NCBI GenBank assembly: GCA_023700845.1
Contig: JAMPYD010000004.1
Span: 1 to 36,284 of the forward strand
Direction of reading: 5' to 3'
DNA length: 36,284 nt
From: Elusimicrobiota bacterium
Lineage (GTDB): Bacteria; Elusimicrobiota; Elusimicrobia; UBA1565; UBA9628
Shown: one piece after another, positions 9,701-16,076 of the stretch
How positions within the stretch are numbered: the stretch's first letter is position 1
Layout: each line of letters opens with the position of its first letter
Program-made: the position numbers and the translations under genes
The notes under the pieces: generated by a model
Told to the model about the DNA's origin: nothing
Databases searched by the model: none
Seen by the model: only the letters and a program-made list of their open reading frames with translations

Positions 9701-12102
9701 ATAGGGCCTACCTTGTCGGCCAGCTGGGCGACGCGGCGATGTTCGGGCCTCAGGCCGCGTTCAACACGCTCTCCAACAGCACGGCCGTCTCCTTCGGCTC
9801 GAGCATGGCCGGGCTTTATATCAACGACAGCGACAGCAACACCGTCTCGGGGAATTATTTCGAGAACATGATCGGGTACGGCGTCTATCTCGGCGCCGGC
9901 GCGCAGTATAACACGATCAGCCAGAGCACGATGATCAGCGCCGCGGCCTCCTTCAAGGCGCTCATGTTGAACGGCGCGTCGTCGAATACGGTGACGGGCT
10001 CCTTCATCCGCAACACGGCGGGGCACGGTGCCTCGCTGCAGTCCGGCGCCAGCCTCAACGTCATCAGCCAAAGCACCGTGTCGGCGGACGCCGGAGCCTA
10101 TGCCGCCGTCTACGTCGCCGGTTCCGACAGCAACACCTTGACCGGGAACATGATCGACGGAGGCCCGGGCAACGCGCTCTATCTCGATACGGGCTCCGAC
10201 TACAACACGGTGAGCCTGAGCACGCTTGCGACCTCCGGCGTGAACCGCGCGGGGCTGGTGCTCCAAGCCGCGACGAACAACCTGATCCTGCGCGTCCACG
10301 CCCAGAGCCTGGGCGGTTCCGGCGGCTATGTCGCCAATGCGAATTTCAACTCGATCCGCCTCAGCACGTTCGTGAGCGTGACGGCCGGCTATTTCGGCCT
10401 GCTGCTCGACAACGCCAACGACAACGGGGTCTCCGACGCTTCGATCCGGAGCTCGAACGGGACGGCGCTGCAGATCTACGGCGCGCGCAACGTCATCAGC
10501 CGCGCGACGATGACCGCCGGCGATCACGGCCTCTATCTGGTCGCCGCCGCGACGACCGCCGTCTACGACTCGTACATCCAGGGCTCGACGGCCGCGTACG
10601 TCAGCGGCTCGACCGGGACGATGATCGGCGGCTCGATGCTCGCGGCGACGGACGCGGCGGGCTCGGCGCTGGCCCTGGATGGGGGCAGCGTGAACCTGAC
10701 GATCGCCACCAGCACCCTGCTCGCTCCGTCGCAAGGGCGCGGCCTGGCGCTGAACCCCGGCAGCGTCGGCGTGGTGAGCATCGGCAGCGTCACCTTCGGC
10801 GGCGCCGGCCGCGGCGTCGAGATCTCCACGCAGGGCGCGAACTTCACCCTCTCCGTGGACTCGGTCACCTTCCGGGGCCTGGCATCCGGCGCGACCGCGA
10901 TCCACTTCCTGGGCGGGGCCTTCGTCTCGACGATCACGCTCGCCTACTTCGAGGACGCATCGGCCGCGCGCAACGTGAGCGCCGCGGCGCTCGACGTCGC
11001 CTCGCGCCTGACGATGCGCTCGTCGAGAGGCCCGCGCCAGGGCCCGGCGTTCGAGATGGACCCGAACGCGCTCGTCGATTGGCCTGACCTGCTGCCGCCC
11101 GGCGCGCCCTCGATCTTCACGGTGGGCCTGTCCAGCATCGGCGTGCAGTACGGCCTTGCCGGCGCGGACGCGTACGTCGTCGAGGCGTCGACGATGGCGG
11201 ACTTCAGCGGCGTGGTGCTCGCCTCCGCGACTCTGGCCCAGGCGGCGCGGCTCGCGCCGCAGACGCTCGATCCGAACACGACCTATTTCCTGCGCGCGGG
11301 CTCGGTGTGGGGCGGGTCGACGATCTACGCGCAGGCCGTCCTCTCCACCGCGACCCTCTCCGCGCTGGTCCAGGGAACGACGGTCTACCGGATCGACGTC
11401 ACGAGCATGATCGTCAACTGGCTGCCGCTCCCGCTCGCGCCTCCGGACGCCTCGTCGATGTCCTCCTCCGGCTACATCCTCGAAGTCTCCACCCGTTCCG
11501 ATTTCGTCCCTCTCTGGACCTCGTCCGCGACTCCCAACGCGGCGCTCTCGACCTTGACCGCCTCGGGCCTCCTCGGCGGCGACACCTACTACTTCCGCGT
11601 CGGCTCGCTGAACTGGAACGGGATCCCGAACTACGCCGCCGCGGTCTCCACCTTGATGCCGGTCCAGCTCGGCGTCGAGCTCACCACGCACACGCTGAGC
11701 CTCCCGGGCCTGACCGCCATGAACACGACGATCTCGATCAGCACGAGCATCGTCGTGACGAACACCGGCAACGTCCTCGAGACGTACGCCCTGAGCGCGA
11801 CGACGATCACGCCCTCGAGTCCATGGAAGATCGGCGCATCGCCCGCGGTGGACGTGTTCACGCTGTGGACCGTCGTCAACAGCACGCAGGCCGGCTCGAT
11901 CGACTTCACGGCGGGACACAAGCTATCCGATGCCGAGACTTCATGCGGCGAATCGGTGTTCACGATGGGCAACCAAAGCTGCGTGCAGGTGCCGATCGGA
12001 CAGTCCCGCACGCTCTGGTTCCAGATTTCGACCCCCCTTGCGACGAGCACGGGGGCGGCGCAGGACGTTCGGATCACCGCGCGCGCGGTGAAGGATCCTT
12101 AA
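1..12102 (+). CDS. Giant modular secreted/surface protein, 5' end outside window
   Basis: The frame is open from the first base, so at least 4033 residues are visible and the start lies upstream. Modules by nucleotide: glycine-rich region 1-740; uncharacterised domain 740-1050; two fibronectin III-like domains 1051-1400 and 1405-1700; five copies of a domain beginning around the motif STGTW (about 1708, 2818, 4573, 6271, 7993); two choice-of-anchor J/MAM-like beta-sandwiches (about 2143-2520 and 8427-8820); three predicted seven-bladed propellers (3337-4365, 5080-6063, 6787-7782); a right-handed beta-helix (9112-11085); two more fibronectin-like domains (11095-11660); and a C-terminal domain (11665-12099) resembling the protein of the next gene. 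Paired cysteines (C-x10-C in blades, C-x5-C after each repeat) suggest disulfides in an oxidising compartment. Likely role is adhesion or glycan binding at the cell surface; this is inferred from architecture only. Confident as a real gene, function unknown. Confidence 0.9.
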   Translation, partial: TRNGGGAGGGGSYGGGGGGGGGSAARAFGLSSGAGGAGGSTGVAAGGGGGSGNYGAGGNGGAAGNPGGGNGSCNGCTGVGGAAGSGAFTGTGGGASTFKMNSGGSGGGGGGLYGSAALSQLFLGSGGGGGGASNEGPVSGATGGSGGGILLILSSSVINSGTIASNGGAGSNGGAWSAPYGGGGAGSGGSVLVRSLAFSNSATFTAVGGGPGSAGGNSGNNMGGAGGGGGGVGRVRIEADAITQGTVNPAPATAGAPSAAGSDWVFFDNPSPADGATLAATLLPGSDAAGSYAESDPTPNNPNLIADGQEGEWDFALDPVNTVSGRYYLRMTRASATPLTGYTNLAIIDARVPPSAVDDLSAAPVEGSSTTLLLSWSAPGDDGDTGALLAGSSYYIQHSTDAAVVFSTTAAQVVLSTAGVYPGVLQQHALTGLSGNTTYHLRVWTADPAGNLSALSNGATTVTMSPAVSAARVDSVLLSSVTANWSPLPDASVSGSSNSAQGYVLEASTAADFSGVVGSSRTLGVSLSTLTIAGLAGDATYYFRVGSLNFASTAHYSLAGSTYVAPYAVADAIIAGQSTGTWYSSSSFTFSSSFAGAAYYRVVFDANAGHSWTGTEARWDPPGALTVQAADGQGWYLHALPHDAGGAPGVSRDIGPFWRDGTPPAASAFRSYDSTAGVLGETQVNDLTAGVTVQVTVSDLLAGMRSSPVARVFGFESAGLPTGWTTGGDANWSAQTAIVYAGTSSIRSGGIGADQSTYLETLLTTLGGYTTFYRRVSSQSGGDYLEFYINGSLQGSWSGENPWTVSVYAVPAGTAAFRWQYIKNGWESSGSDAAWLDAVSLPPVVAFSARYTRDAGATWTDLRSTSSLTGPYLSLTGSDGSLAGETLKILGLQLNFSTNAATCAAASPCGATNQVYFTAEDAAGNSRESGPYAVLVATTPSARDVSSPFSTGTWSSAAAVPFESTFSSAAYYRYFWDTAASHSWTETETIWSAPDGPLSLAATIDSQDWHLHVLPYNVLGSSGAPRAFGPYWTDAAAPAGSGFDHISSTGGALGESQLTTLMAGATVRLTVTQDSFSGLLLSTTAVPGYAAYAPGGAGSLFTNDGGASWVAFSSAASYSGSFDEFRALAVYQGKLYAGQGSGGGGGDVYACAPATGGSSTACEAGDWTLSANNAHSAVNALAVFRGRLYAGLGSNAGNDDIQVYDGAAWASSYDSNLGIVNAIHALAEYKGKLYATRGGAAAGNGDVLVCDPALTGAADVCDPGDWSFAYDGARLEFRSLSVFNGLLYAGQGSAAGDGDIYVCRPGATGGQETCENGDWSLSRDGASGSVYALEAFGGRLYAGLGYAAGQGDIYACDPALTGAAHVCDAADWSRDYDGATASVLSLKAYKGFLFAGTGSAAGDGDLKVKIGPAWKPVLDGAQETVSALMPFEGDLYAGQGLYNPDGRVVRLTPWVSSTALTGADGTTAAQSVSALIPALAASPDTTVCGGVSTCTARNQIVFAVSDLAGGVAQIGPFAVIASSTAYADEVAGPATGTWLTTSTMSFTSAFARTAYYRYAWDTSASHAWTEAEARWDPAAGITVQAAPGGQGWHLHVLPYSLTDGSGTPRDLGPFWSDGAPPAASAFRLYSSSGGLMGESQAIDLIGGATVQISLQDLGSGLLLSTGSLPGAAPASGGPGVVFSTDAGRTWSAMSAPVLARSDGNSWVTLAEYSDRLYAGMGPGAGAGDTYSCNPAATGDAAVCEAADWSLSRSVSYDIVNAAAVFNGKLYLGYGNDAGEGDIEVFDGAAWSNSYNGSQSNIYALAVFRGRLYAAQAGSAGTGDVLVCSPAATGDAQTCDAGDWSVALDGAGSNAYSLVALNGVLYAQTDDASGILRLLACTPGATGEADICDAGDWSVGYASQGSYNNGLIAHDGKLFRSEYNTGRILVCDPSRSGRAEICESGDWATEYDGADSNNYYFGRSGGDLFAGPLNGNYIVKRSSGVWRQAGSVPGNVRSLQSFNGRLYAGDSGADVYLFSPLVSSITVTGADGSTALETLTAVLPTLVNSTNSQTCGGGYPCGATNQVAFTIMDAAGNALWAGPYAVIVATTADAAAVVGPSTRAWVSFATFTFNSSFVNAAYYRRAWEASPSHAWTEAETRWDSVDGPLHLEASAPGTEYYLHVLPYNVLDSSGAPRVLGPYRRDDAAPAFSGFRVVSSTGGLMAESQLVDLAAGVTVQIQVQDLLSGLHVATAAATGELAAPAGGYGVIYTNDAGATWTAFASSVSAQTIFYGFESLAVFRGRLYAGQGTNAGEGDILVCDPAVTGEPGDCESGDWSSSRPTAYYSAHAMQVFNDRLYAAYGGWGGSGYGDIEVFDGASWTMSHDGPDDRVVALAAYGGKLYAGRTNGWNIGGGDVIVCDPAFTGAAAVCDSGDWSMSYDGTGYQANALVEFSGRLYAGFGSPNDGTGDIRVFDGKTWTMSHDGAFDRVNAFAVYGGRLYAAAAGAAGGEGDIMVCDPRATGLPASCEAGDWSVSHDGTTAEVKSLSVFNGFLFAGLGAAAGDGDLLVFDGAAWRRVYNGTSDALTSLAAFNGRLYAGSRAAGQARVLRLTPAVSSVTYTAAQGSTGAETLSAVIPTFADSLNSAVCGGTAPCTATNQVYFAAGDLAANAVHGPYAVLIDTSVTASADDVVSVRSTGTWYATSSFTFTSSFAGAGYYRFVFDANAGHAFDDSEPVWGSGTLSTGPASPGGAFYLHLKPFTLADVAGATRDLGPFRFDPSTPVLSGFAALDLGGAPLAEGAPLRLASGVTVQILVQDGLSGLSVRPSLASDRFETGLPERWVSTGPTAWYATADSANSGAFSLRAGTITHGQSTGVELVRRVRAGTLTFQRRVSSEADFDALRFFIDGQLQGSWSGTVAWGQVSFAVTAGTRSFRWSYEKDGTLSQGLDSAWIDDVVFPGSAYVVSYSSDAGATWRVASATVTTALPYVALTGAEGSTAQETLTAYGLDFAHAPSPVTCAGTAPCAATNQVIFSAADRTENESSGPYAVSVDTETYPGCEITRNVGAGMPYATISAGVAALPSTLTGHSCVVIRDGANYAEQVTVRGFTNNGSSITIFADPATGLRPVVDPPAFATAAFVVANASVSLQGIDVRPTAQSVSYGVLVSSAYVSLSSVNVQDAGGMITEAGIVLGADSQYGAVSYASATVTEAYGILILGRHNVVSFSSMTNSSNSDNTGKRALAILGSGASSNTVNRAYLVGQLGDAAMFGPQAAFNTLSNSTAVSFGSSMAGLYINDSDSNTVSGNYFENMIGYGVYLGAGAQYNTISQSTMISAAASFKALMLNGASSNTVTGSFIRNTAGHGASLQSGASLNVISQSTVSADAGAYAAVYVAGSDSNTLTGNMIDGGPGNALYLDTGSDYNTVSLSTLATSGVNRAGLVLQAATNNLILRVHAQSLGGSGGYVANANFNSIRLSTFVSVTAGYFGLLLDNANDNGVSDASIRSSNGTALQIYGARNVISRATMTAGDHGLYLVAAATTAVYDSYIQGSTAAYVSGSTGTMIGGSMLAATDAAGSALALDGGSVNLTIATSTLLAPSQGRGLALNPGSVGVVSIGSVTFGGAGRGVEISTQGANFTLSVDSVTFRGLASGATAIHFLGGAFVSTITLAYFEDASAARNVSAAALDVASRLTMRSSRGPRQGPAFEMDPNALVDWPDLLPPGAPSIFTVGLSSIGVQYGLAGADAYVVEASTMADFSGVVLASATLAQAARLAPQTLDPNTTYFLRAGSVWGGSTIYAQAVLSTATLSALVQGTTVYRIDVTSMIVNWLPLPLAPPDASSMSSSGYILEVSTRSDFVPLWTSSATPNAALSTLTASGLLGGDTYYFRVGSLNWNGIPNYAAAVSTLMPVQLGVELTTHTLSLPGLTAMNTTISISTSIVVTNTGNVLETYALSATTITPSSPWKIGASPAVDVFTLWTVVNSTQAGSIDFTAGHKLSDAETSCGESVFTMGNQSCVQVPIGQSRTLWFQISTPLATSTGAAQDVRITARAVKDP
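3337..4365 (+). repeat. Predicted seven-bladed beta-propeller 1 of giant protein
   Basis: Seven units follow the pattern (A/S)L-x-x-(F/Y)-x-G-x-L-(Y/F)AG-x-G, then a GD-(I/V/L)-x-V strand and a W or GDW motif ending near YDGA. Units 1, 3, 4 and 5 carry a C-x10-C pair (for example VCDPALTGAADVCDPGDW). Units 2 and 6 are the short cysteine-free form, and unit 7 ends RLTPWV. Seven is the commonest propeller blade number, which supports the fold. Confidence 0.7.
5080..6063 (+). repeat. Predicted seven-bladed beta-propeller 2 of giant protein
   Basis: Seven units in the same order of long cysteine-bearing and short types as the first propeller. Units 4 to 6 have diverged most: the YAG motif is replaced by YAQT, FRSE and FAGP. 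The last unit ends in LFSPLV. The shared unit order indicates that the whole seven-unit block was duplicated rather than single blades. Confidence 0.65.
6787..7782 (+). repeat. Predicted seven-bladed beta-propeller 3 of giant protein
   Basis: Seven units; the fourth is the short form (VFDGKTWTMSHDG) where the other two propellers have the cysteine-bearing form, so long and short units alternate more regularly here. The last unit ends RLTPAV. A C-x5-C module with a TNQVYF motif follows, as it does after the other two propellers. Confidence 0.65.
9112..11085 (+). repeat. Right-handed parallel beta-helix region of giant protein
   Basis: Repeated short coils with the pattern S-N-T-V-(S/T)-G-x-x-(F/I), G-x-x-L-x-x-G-A-x-x-N-x-I-S-x-S-T are visible across about 650 residues, with Asn ladders typical of PbH1/NosD-type solenoids. 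Such domains occur in polysaccharide-binding or polysaccharide-degrading proteins and in adhesins. No obvious catalytic set was identified by eye, so a binding or spacer role is as likely as an enzyme. Confidence 0.7.
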
Positions 12103-12120
12103 GTCGCATCGGAGAAAAAA

Positions 12121-12780
12121 ATGAACGCGGAAAAGAGATGGCTGGCGGGCCTGGCGGCGGGATTCGCGCTGCTGGGATCGGGCTGGGCTCATGCGGCGGG
12201 CGTCACGGACTCACTGACCGTGACGATCATCCCCGACGCGTCGTACTCGCTGTCGGTGACGACGACGAACGTGGGCCTGGACCTCGGCACGGTCGGGCTC
12301 ACGCTGAGCACGCAGACGGTGAGGCCGTCGACGATCACGGTGACGAGCTCTTACGCCGGGACGGACCTCAAGCTCCAGGGCTCGATGTCGAGCCCGGGCG
12401 TGCCGTGGACGTTCTCGGCGAATACGGCGGTGCCTGCGGCGGATGCGCTGGCGTCGTGGGCGGTGTTCACCGACACGAGCGTGACGGTCGCTCCGGCCCA
12501 GGCCGGCGGGTTCTTCAGCGGCACGGTTCCGGGCGCTTCGGGCAGCGACGTGATCGACGGGACGAACCGCGACGTGGGCGTGGTCGCCGGGGTGAACCCG
12601 CGCTTCGTGGCGCTCGCGGCCGAGGCCGGCTACAAGTCGATGGAGAGCATCCCGTCGAACGCGGTCGACCTGGCGGCGAGCCGCTCGCACCTGTGGCTGT
12701 ACTTCACGCTGCCGCCGAGCACGACGGACACGACCGCGAAGCGGATCACGATGACGCTGACCGCGGGAGCGCCCAACTGA
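12121..12780 (+). CDS. Small secreted beta-rich protein related to the giant protein's C-terminus
   Basis: 219 residues with a signal peptide ending near WAHA (residues 1-25). GGAG at 12111-12114 lies six bases before the ATG, 18 bases after the giant gene's stop. The mature part begins with DSLTVTIIPD and is rich in Thr, Ser and Val. It contains LDLGTVGL near the start and a C-terminal segment, LWLYFTLPPSTTDTTAKR, that parallels LWFQISTPLATSTGAAQD at the end of the giant protein. The layout recalls pilin-like or WxL-type beta-sandwiches, but no family is firmly recognised. Its position suggests it works with the giant protein, perhaps as an anchor, plug or minor subunit. Confidence 0.8.
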   Translation: MNAEKRWLAGLAAGFALLGSGWAHAAGVTDSLTVTIIPDASYSLSVTTTNVGLDLGTVGLTLSTQTVRPSTITVTSSYAGTDLKLQGSMSSPGVPWTFSANTAVPAADALASWAVFTDTSVTVAPAQAGGFFSGTVPGASGSDVIDGTNRDVGVVAGVNPRFVALAAEAGYKSMESIPSNAVDLAASRSHLWLYFTLPPSTTDTTAKRITMTLTAGAPN

Positions 12781-13685
12781 TGACGCCGCGCCTCATTCGG
12801 CGGATTCTCGCTGCGGCCGCGCTGTCGGCGGCCATAAGCCCGCACGCGCGGGCGGACATCGGGCTGGGAGCGCGCTTCGGGGACGTGCTGCTCGAGGGCG
12901 CGCAGACCGGGAGGACCTACAACCTCCGGGAGGCCGCGCACGTGCCGTTCGGGATCGAGAACAAGGGCGACGCGGAGGCGGAGATCGTCATCGAGTTCGA
13001 GGCGCCGGACAAGCTTCACACCTCGAAGGACTACGATCCGATCCCGGATCCGTCGTGGTTCAAGGCGATCCCTGCGCGGATGACGATCGGGCCGAAGGCC
13101 GTGGGCTTCTTCGACCTGCTGCTGACGATCCCGGACGACCCGAGACTGGTCGGAAGGCATTTCCAGGCCGTCGTGAAGGCGCGCATGGACGGCACGGGGA
13201 CGCTCGCGGTGGCCATCGAAAACCGCGTGCGCATCTCGATCGGGCCGGGGCCGGACTCGCTGAAAGCGGAAAAGAAGGAGAAGGCGATGCAGCAGCTGGA
13301 CTTCGACGTGACCCCGCAGACGCTTTACGCGCGAGGGGTCCCGGTCGGGAAGAAGTTCGACCTGCGCAAGGAGCAGAAGAAGGCGATCCGCGTGGCCAAC
13401 TACGCGGCGGATACGCTGTCGATCCGGATGACGGTGGAGGGCTGGGACAAGCGCATCCCGCTGCCGGAAGGGTACGAGGCCGTTCCGGATCCGTCATGGG
13501 TGAAGCTGAAGTCGTCGACGGTGAAGGTCGCGGGCTCGGCGATCGGGCAGGCGTTCCTGACGATCGAGGTGCCGGATGACCCCGCGCACAAGGGCAGGAA
13601 ATACGCCGCGATGATCCGCTCGGGCCTGACGGCGGGCTTTTGGCTGGACGCGCCGGTGAAGGTCCTGTTCGAGACGTCGCCGTGA
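12780..13685 (+). CDS. Secreted protein with two tandem Ig-like (DUF916/pilus-chaperone-like) domains
   Basis: 301 residues; the ATG at 12780 overlaps the previous stop (TGATG), implying translational coupling. A signal peptide ends near PHARA (residue 24). Two homologous domains follow, about residues 25-165 and 175-301. Each contains (I/V)PDPSW, then a strand, then (I/V)PDDP-x4-GR-(H/K), which gives a clear internal duplication. The pattern of N-terminal strands, a Pro-Asp loop and a closing strand before a G-x-(H/K)-(F/Y) motif resembles the Ig-like domains of DUF916 (WxL-interacting) and periplasmic chaperone proteins. Domain identity is tentative. It may help fold or tether the neighbouring beta-rich proteins. 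Confidence 0.8.
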   Translation: MTPRLIRRILAAAALSAAISPHARADIGLGARFGDVLLEGAQTGRTYNLREAAHVPFGIENKGDAEAEIVIEFEAPDKLHTSKDYDPIPDPSWFKAIPARMTIGPKAVGFFDLLLTIPDDPRLVGRHFQAVVKARMDGTGTLAVAIENRVRISIGPGPDSLKAEKKEKAMQQLDFDVTPQTLYARGVPVGKKFDLRKEQKKAIRVANYAADTLSIRMTVEGWDKRIPLPEGYEAVPDPSWVKLKSSTVKVAGSAIGQAFLTIEVPDDPAHKGRKYAAMIRSGLTAGFWLDAPVKVLFETSP

Positions 13686-13720
13686 GATCGAGATCATGAG
13701 AATAACTTCGCAGGAGCACG

Positions 13721-15646
13721 ATGGACCATAGTCCCCTCAAGAGGGGCATGCGGGCGCTCGCCGCCTTGGCCGCGGCGAGCTGGCTGCTGGCCGTTCCCGG
13801 TACGGGGACGGCTCGGGCCGCCGCGTCCGACTCCTTCACCGTCACGATCGTCCCTCGCGACGTCTGGCCCCCCACGCCCGTGACCGACCTGGTCGCGGTC
13901 CCGGGCGCGGAAGGCCAGATCCTGCTGCAATGGACGGCGCCGGATTCCAACTCGAACGCGCTCGGCACGCTGACGCCCGCGGCCGGCTACCTGATCCGGA
14001 TCGCGAGCTTCTCGGTCGCCTCCGTCGGGGGCAGCACGACGGCCTGGTGGGGCGCGGCGGCGGACGTGCGCGCGCTGCCGCCGCCGGCTCTGAGCGTCGT
14101 CCCCCCCGCTCCGGGAGCCCCGGGCGCCGCGGAGAACCTTCTGCTCAACCAGCTCGAGCCCGGCGTCACGGTCTACGCGATGCTCGTGAGCTCGGACACG
14201 GCCGGGCAGCTCTCCGACTCCGACCTCCCTTCGCGCACGCCGCTGGCCCAGGCCAACGCGCTCGTCTTCGACGCGGTCCCGCCCGCTCCCGCGTCGATCG
14301 CGGCGGCGCAGAACGGGATCGGCAGCGTTCTCGTCTCCTGGCCCGCTTCGCCGGCCTCCGACCGCGACTACTACCGGCTGCTCGTCGACTCCACGGCGCC
14401 GCGCGACTTCTCCGATGAATACGCCGTCCTGGTCGATTCGCCCGCCCTGACGGCGACCTTGACCGGCTTGGCCGCGGGCGTCTACGCTCTGCGCATCGCT
14501 GTCGTCGATAAAGGCCTGCCGTCGCACGCCGGGATCGCGCTCGCCAGCCCGGCGGCGAGCTCGACGACCGTGACCGTGGCCTCGAGCATTCTGCTGCCGC
14601 AGGCGCCGTTCGGGGTGGCCATGTCCAGCGCCGGCGCGGCGGTGACCGTGAGCTGGATGCCCGTGGAGCGCTACGAGGACGGCGCCGGCTTCGCCGATCC
14701 GACCGCGGCGCTGTCCTCGGAGCTCTCCGCCTACCGCGTCTATCGCGCGACCTCGGTCGTCGCCGGCGGCTGGACCCAGCAGATCCAGCTGTCGAGCTCG
14801 ACCTTGATCTGGACCGATCTCGCGGGCGGCCCGCAGTATTTCTATCACGTGCGCGCGGAGAACGAAAGCGGCCTGTCGGCGCGCTCGGTGTTCCGTTCCG
14901 TCGGGACGCTGTCGGCCTTCGTGATCGCGCCCGACGACCGCAGCTACTTCGAGGTGCCCTCGCAGAGCGTGCTTCCGATCGAGGGGACCGCCGGCCAGGC
15001 TCCGACGGCCTACCTGGCCGCGGCCGCGGCGCGTCCCCAGGATCTGGGCGGGCGGGTGGTCAAGTCGATCGAGTTCACGGCGATGCAGGGCGGGCAGACT
15101 TTGGCGCCGAATTTCTCGCTCCCGGTCATGGGCCGCCTGAAGCTGCGCTACGAGATGAACGCGTCGTCGGTGGTGCCCTCGGGCATGTCGGCGGCCGCCG
15201 TGCCGGCCAACCCGAGCAACATCGGCGTCTACTGGTACAACGGCTCGGCCTGGGTCCAGATGTACGGACGGCTCGATCAGACGGACCAGTCGCTGAACCT
15301 TGAGACGAAGTATTTCGGCATATACCAGCTGCGCATCGTCGAGCGCGCGACCGACTTCGCTTTCGACCAAGCGGGCGTCTCGAACCGGTTCGTCACGCCC
15401 AACGGCGACGGACGCAACGACTCGGTCGTGTTCTCCTACGACAACCCGAAAGACGTCTCGGTCCGCGCGCGCATCATGGACCTGAAGGGGCGCGTGATCG
15501 TCCCCGAGCTGCCCCAGGGTCCGGTCACGAACAGCCGCGTGTGGGACGGCCGCGCCGGCGGCGCCTACGTGCCGGGCGGGGTCTACCTGTACCAGATCGA
15601 AGGTGAGGGCCGGACCTTCAGCGGAACGATCGTGATTCTGAAATAA
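13721..15646 (+). CDS. Secreted fibronectin-type protein with FlgD/CHU_C-like C-terminal domain
   Basis: 641 residues; AGGAG at 13712-13716 precedes the ATG. The signal peptide covers about residues 1-33, and the mature start DSFTVTIVP is close to that of the 219-residue protein upstream. Fibronectin III-like domains lie near residues 45-175, 185-285 and 295-400. A domain near 405-545 has the YWYNGSAW motif often found before FlgD-like ends. The C-terminal 85 residues begin VTPNGDGRNDSVVF and finish with a WDGR...GGVYLYQI...GTIVIL pattern typical of FlgD-Ig/CHU_C domains. In Bacteroidota related domains are type IX secretion sorting signals. Export and surface attachment are likely; sorting by a PorV-type route is inferred from the PorV-like gene nearby. 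Confidence 0.85.
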   Translation: MDHSPLKRGMRALAALAAASWLLAVPGTGTARAAASDSFTVTIVPRDVWPPTPVTDLVAVPGAEGQILLQWTAPDSNSNALGTLTPAAGYLIRIASFSVASVGGSTTAWWGAAADVRALPPPALSVVPPAPGAPGAAENLLLNQLEPGVTVYAMLVSSDTAGQLSDSDLPSRTPLAQANALVFDAVPPAPASIAAAQNGIGSVLVSWPASPASDRDYYRLLVDSTAPRDFSDEYAVLVDSPALTATLTGLAAGVYALRIAVVDKGLPSHAGIALASPAASSTTVTVASSILLPQAPFGVAMSSAGAAVTVSWMPVERYEDGAGFADPTAALSSELSAYRVYRATSVVAGGWTQQIQLSSSTLIWTDLAGGPQYFYHVRAENESGLSARSVFRSVGTLSAFVIAPDDRSYFEVPSQSVLPIEGTAGQAPTAYLAAAAARPQDLGGRVVKSIEFTAMQGGQTLAPNFSLPVMGRLKLRYEMNASSVVPSGMSAAAVPANPSNIGVYWYNGSAWVQMYGRLDQTDQSLNLETKYFGIYQLRIVERATDFAFDQAGVSNRFVTPNGDGRNDSVVFSYDNPKDVSVRARIMDLKGRVIVPELPQGPVTNSRVWDGRAGGAYVPGGVYLYQIEGEGRTFSGTIVILK

Positions 15647-15716
15647 AGCCCCTTTAATCGATTTCGCCGGCCCGAAACACGGATTTCGCATGCTTTCTCC
15701 ATAATAGGGGCAGCCC

Positions 15717-16076
15717 ATGCCCTTTCTGAGATCCGCCTTCCTTGCCTTCAGCCTGTGCGTTTCCGCCGCTTTGCCGGGGCCCGCTCCGCTGGGATTCGCT
15801 TTCGCAGGCGCGACGAACCGTGTCATTACTCCCAACGGGGACACCCTTAACGACAGCGTCACCTTCCGCTTCACCAATCCGAGGGAGTCGAGCGGCTTCA
15901 TCCGGATTTACGACCTGCGCGGGCGGGAGCTGCGCAACCTGTCGATCTCGATCGGCGACACCTCTAAGGCCTGGGACGCGCGCGCCAACGGGCAGATCGT
16001 GGCCGCCGGCGTCTACATCTACGTCCTGAGCATCGAGAGCCGCACCTACTCGGGGGCTGTCGTGGTGGTCCGATGA
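15717..16076 (+). CDS. Minimal secreted FlgD/CHU_C-like domain protein
   Basis: 119 residues: a signal peptide (about residues 1-31) and one FlgD/CHU_C-like beta-sandwich. Visible motifs are VITPNGDTLNDSVTF, IYDLRGRELR and AGVYIYVL, matching the end of the 641-residue protein just upstream. AGGGG at 15706-15710 lies six bases before the ATG. Its stop overlaps the start of the PorV-like gene (ATGA). A freestanding copy of what is normally a C-terminal sorting or anchoring domain is unusual. It might be a partner or competitor of the PorV-like barrel, or a small surface subunit; no direct evidence separates these. Confidence 0.85.
   Translation: MPFLRSAFLAFSLCVSAALPGPAPLGFAFAGATNRVITPNGDTLNDSVTFRFTNPRESSGFIRIYDLRGRELRNLSISIGDTSKAWDARANGQIVAAGVYIYVLSIESRTYSGAVVVVR

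Noticed and set aside
2332-11919. A 3195-codon open frame on the minus strand opposite the giant gene
   Set aside because: Arg/Gly/Ala/Val-rich translation without domains, mirrored by the strong GC third-position bias of the plus-strand gene. It is a codon-bias shadow, as is the frame at 334-1926.
15700-15705. CATAAT as a -10 box before the 119-residue gene
   Set aside because: No -35 at the right distance, and the implied start point would leave almost no room for the AGGGG ribosome site.
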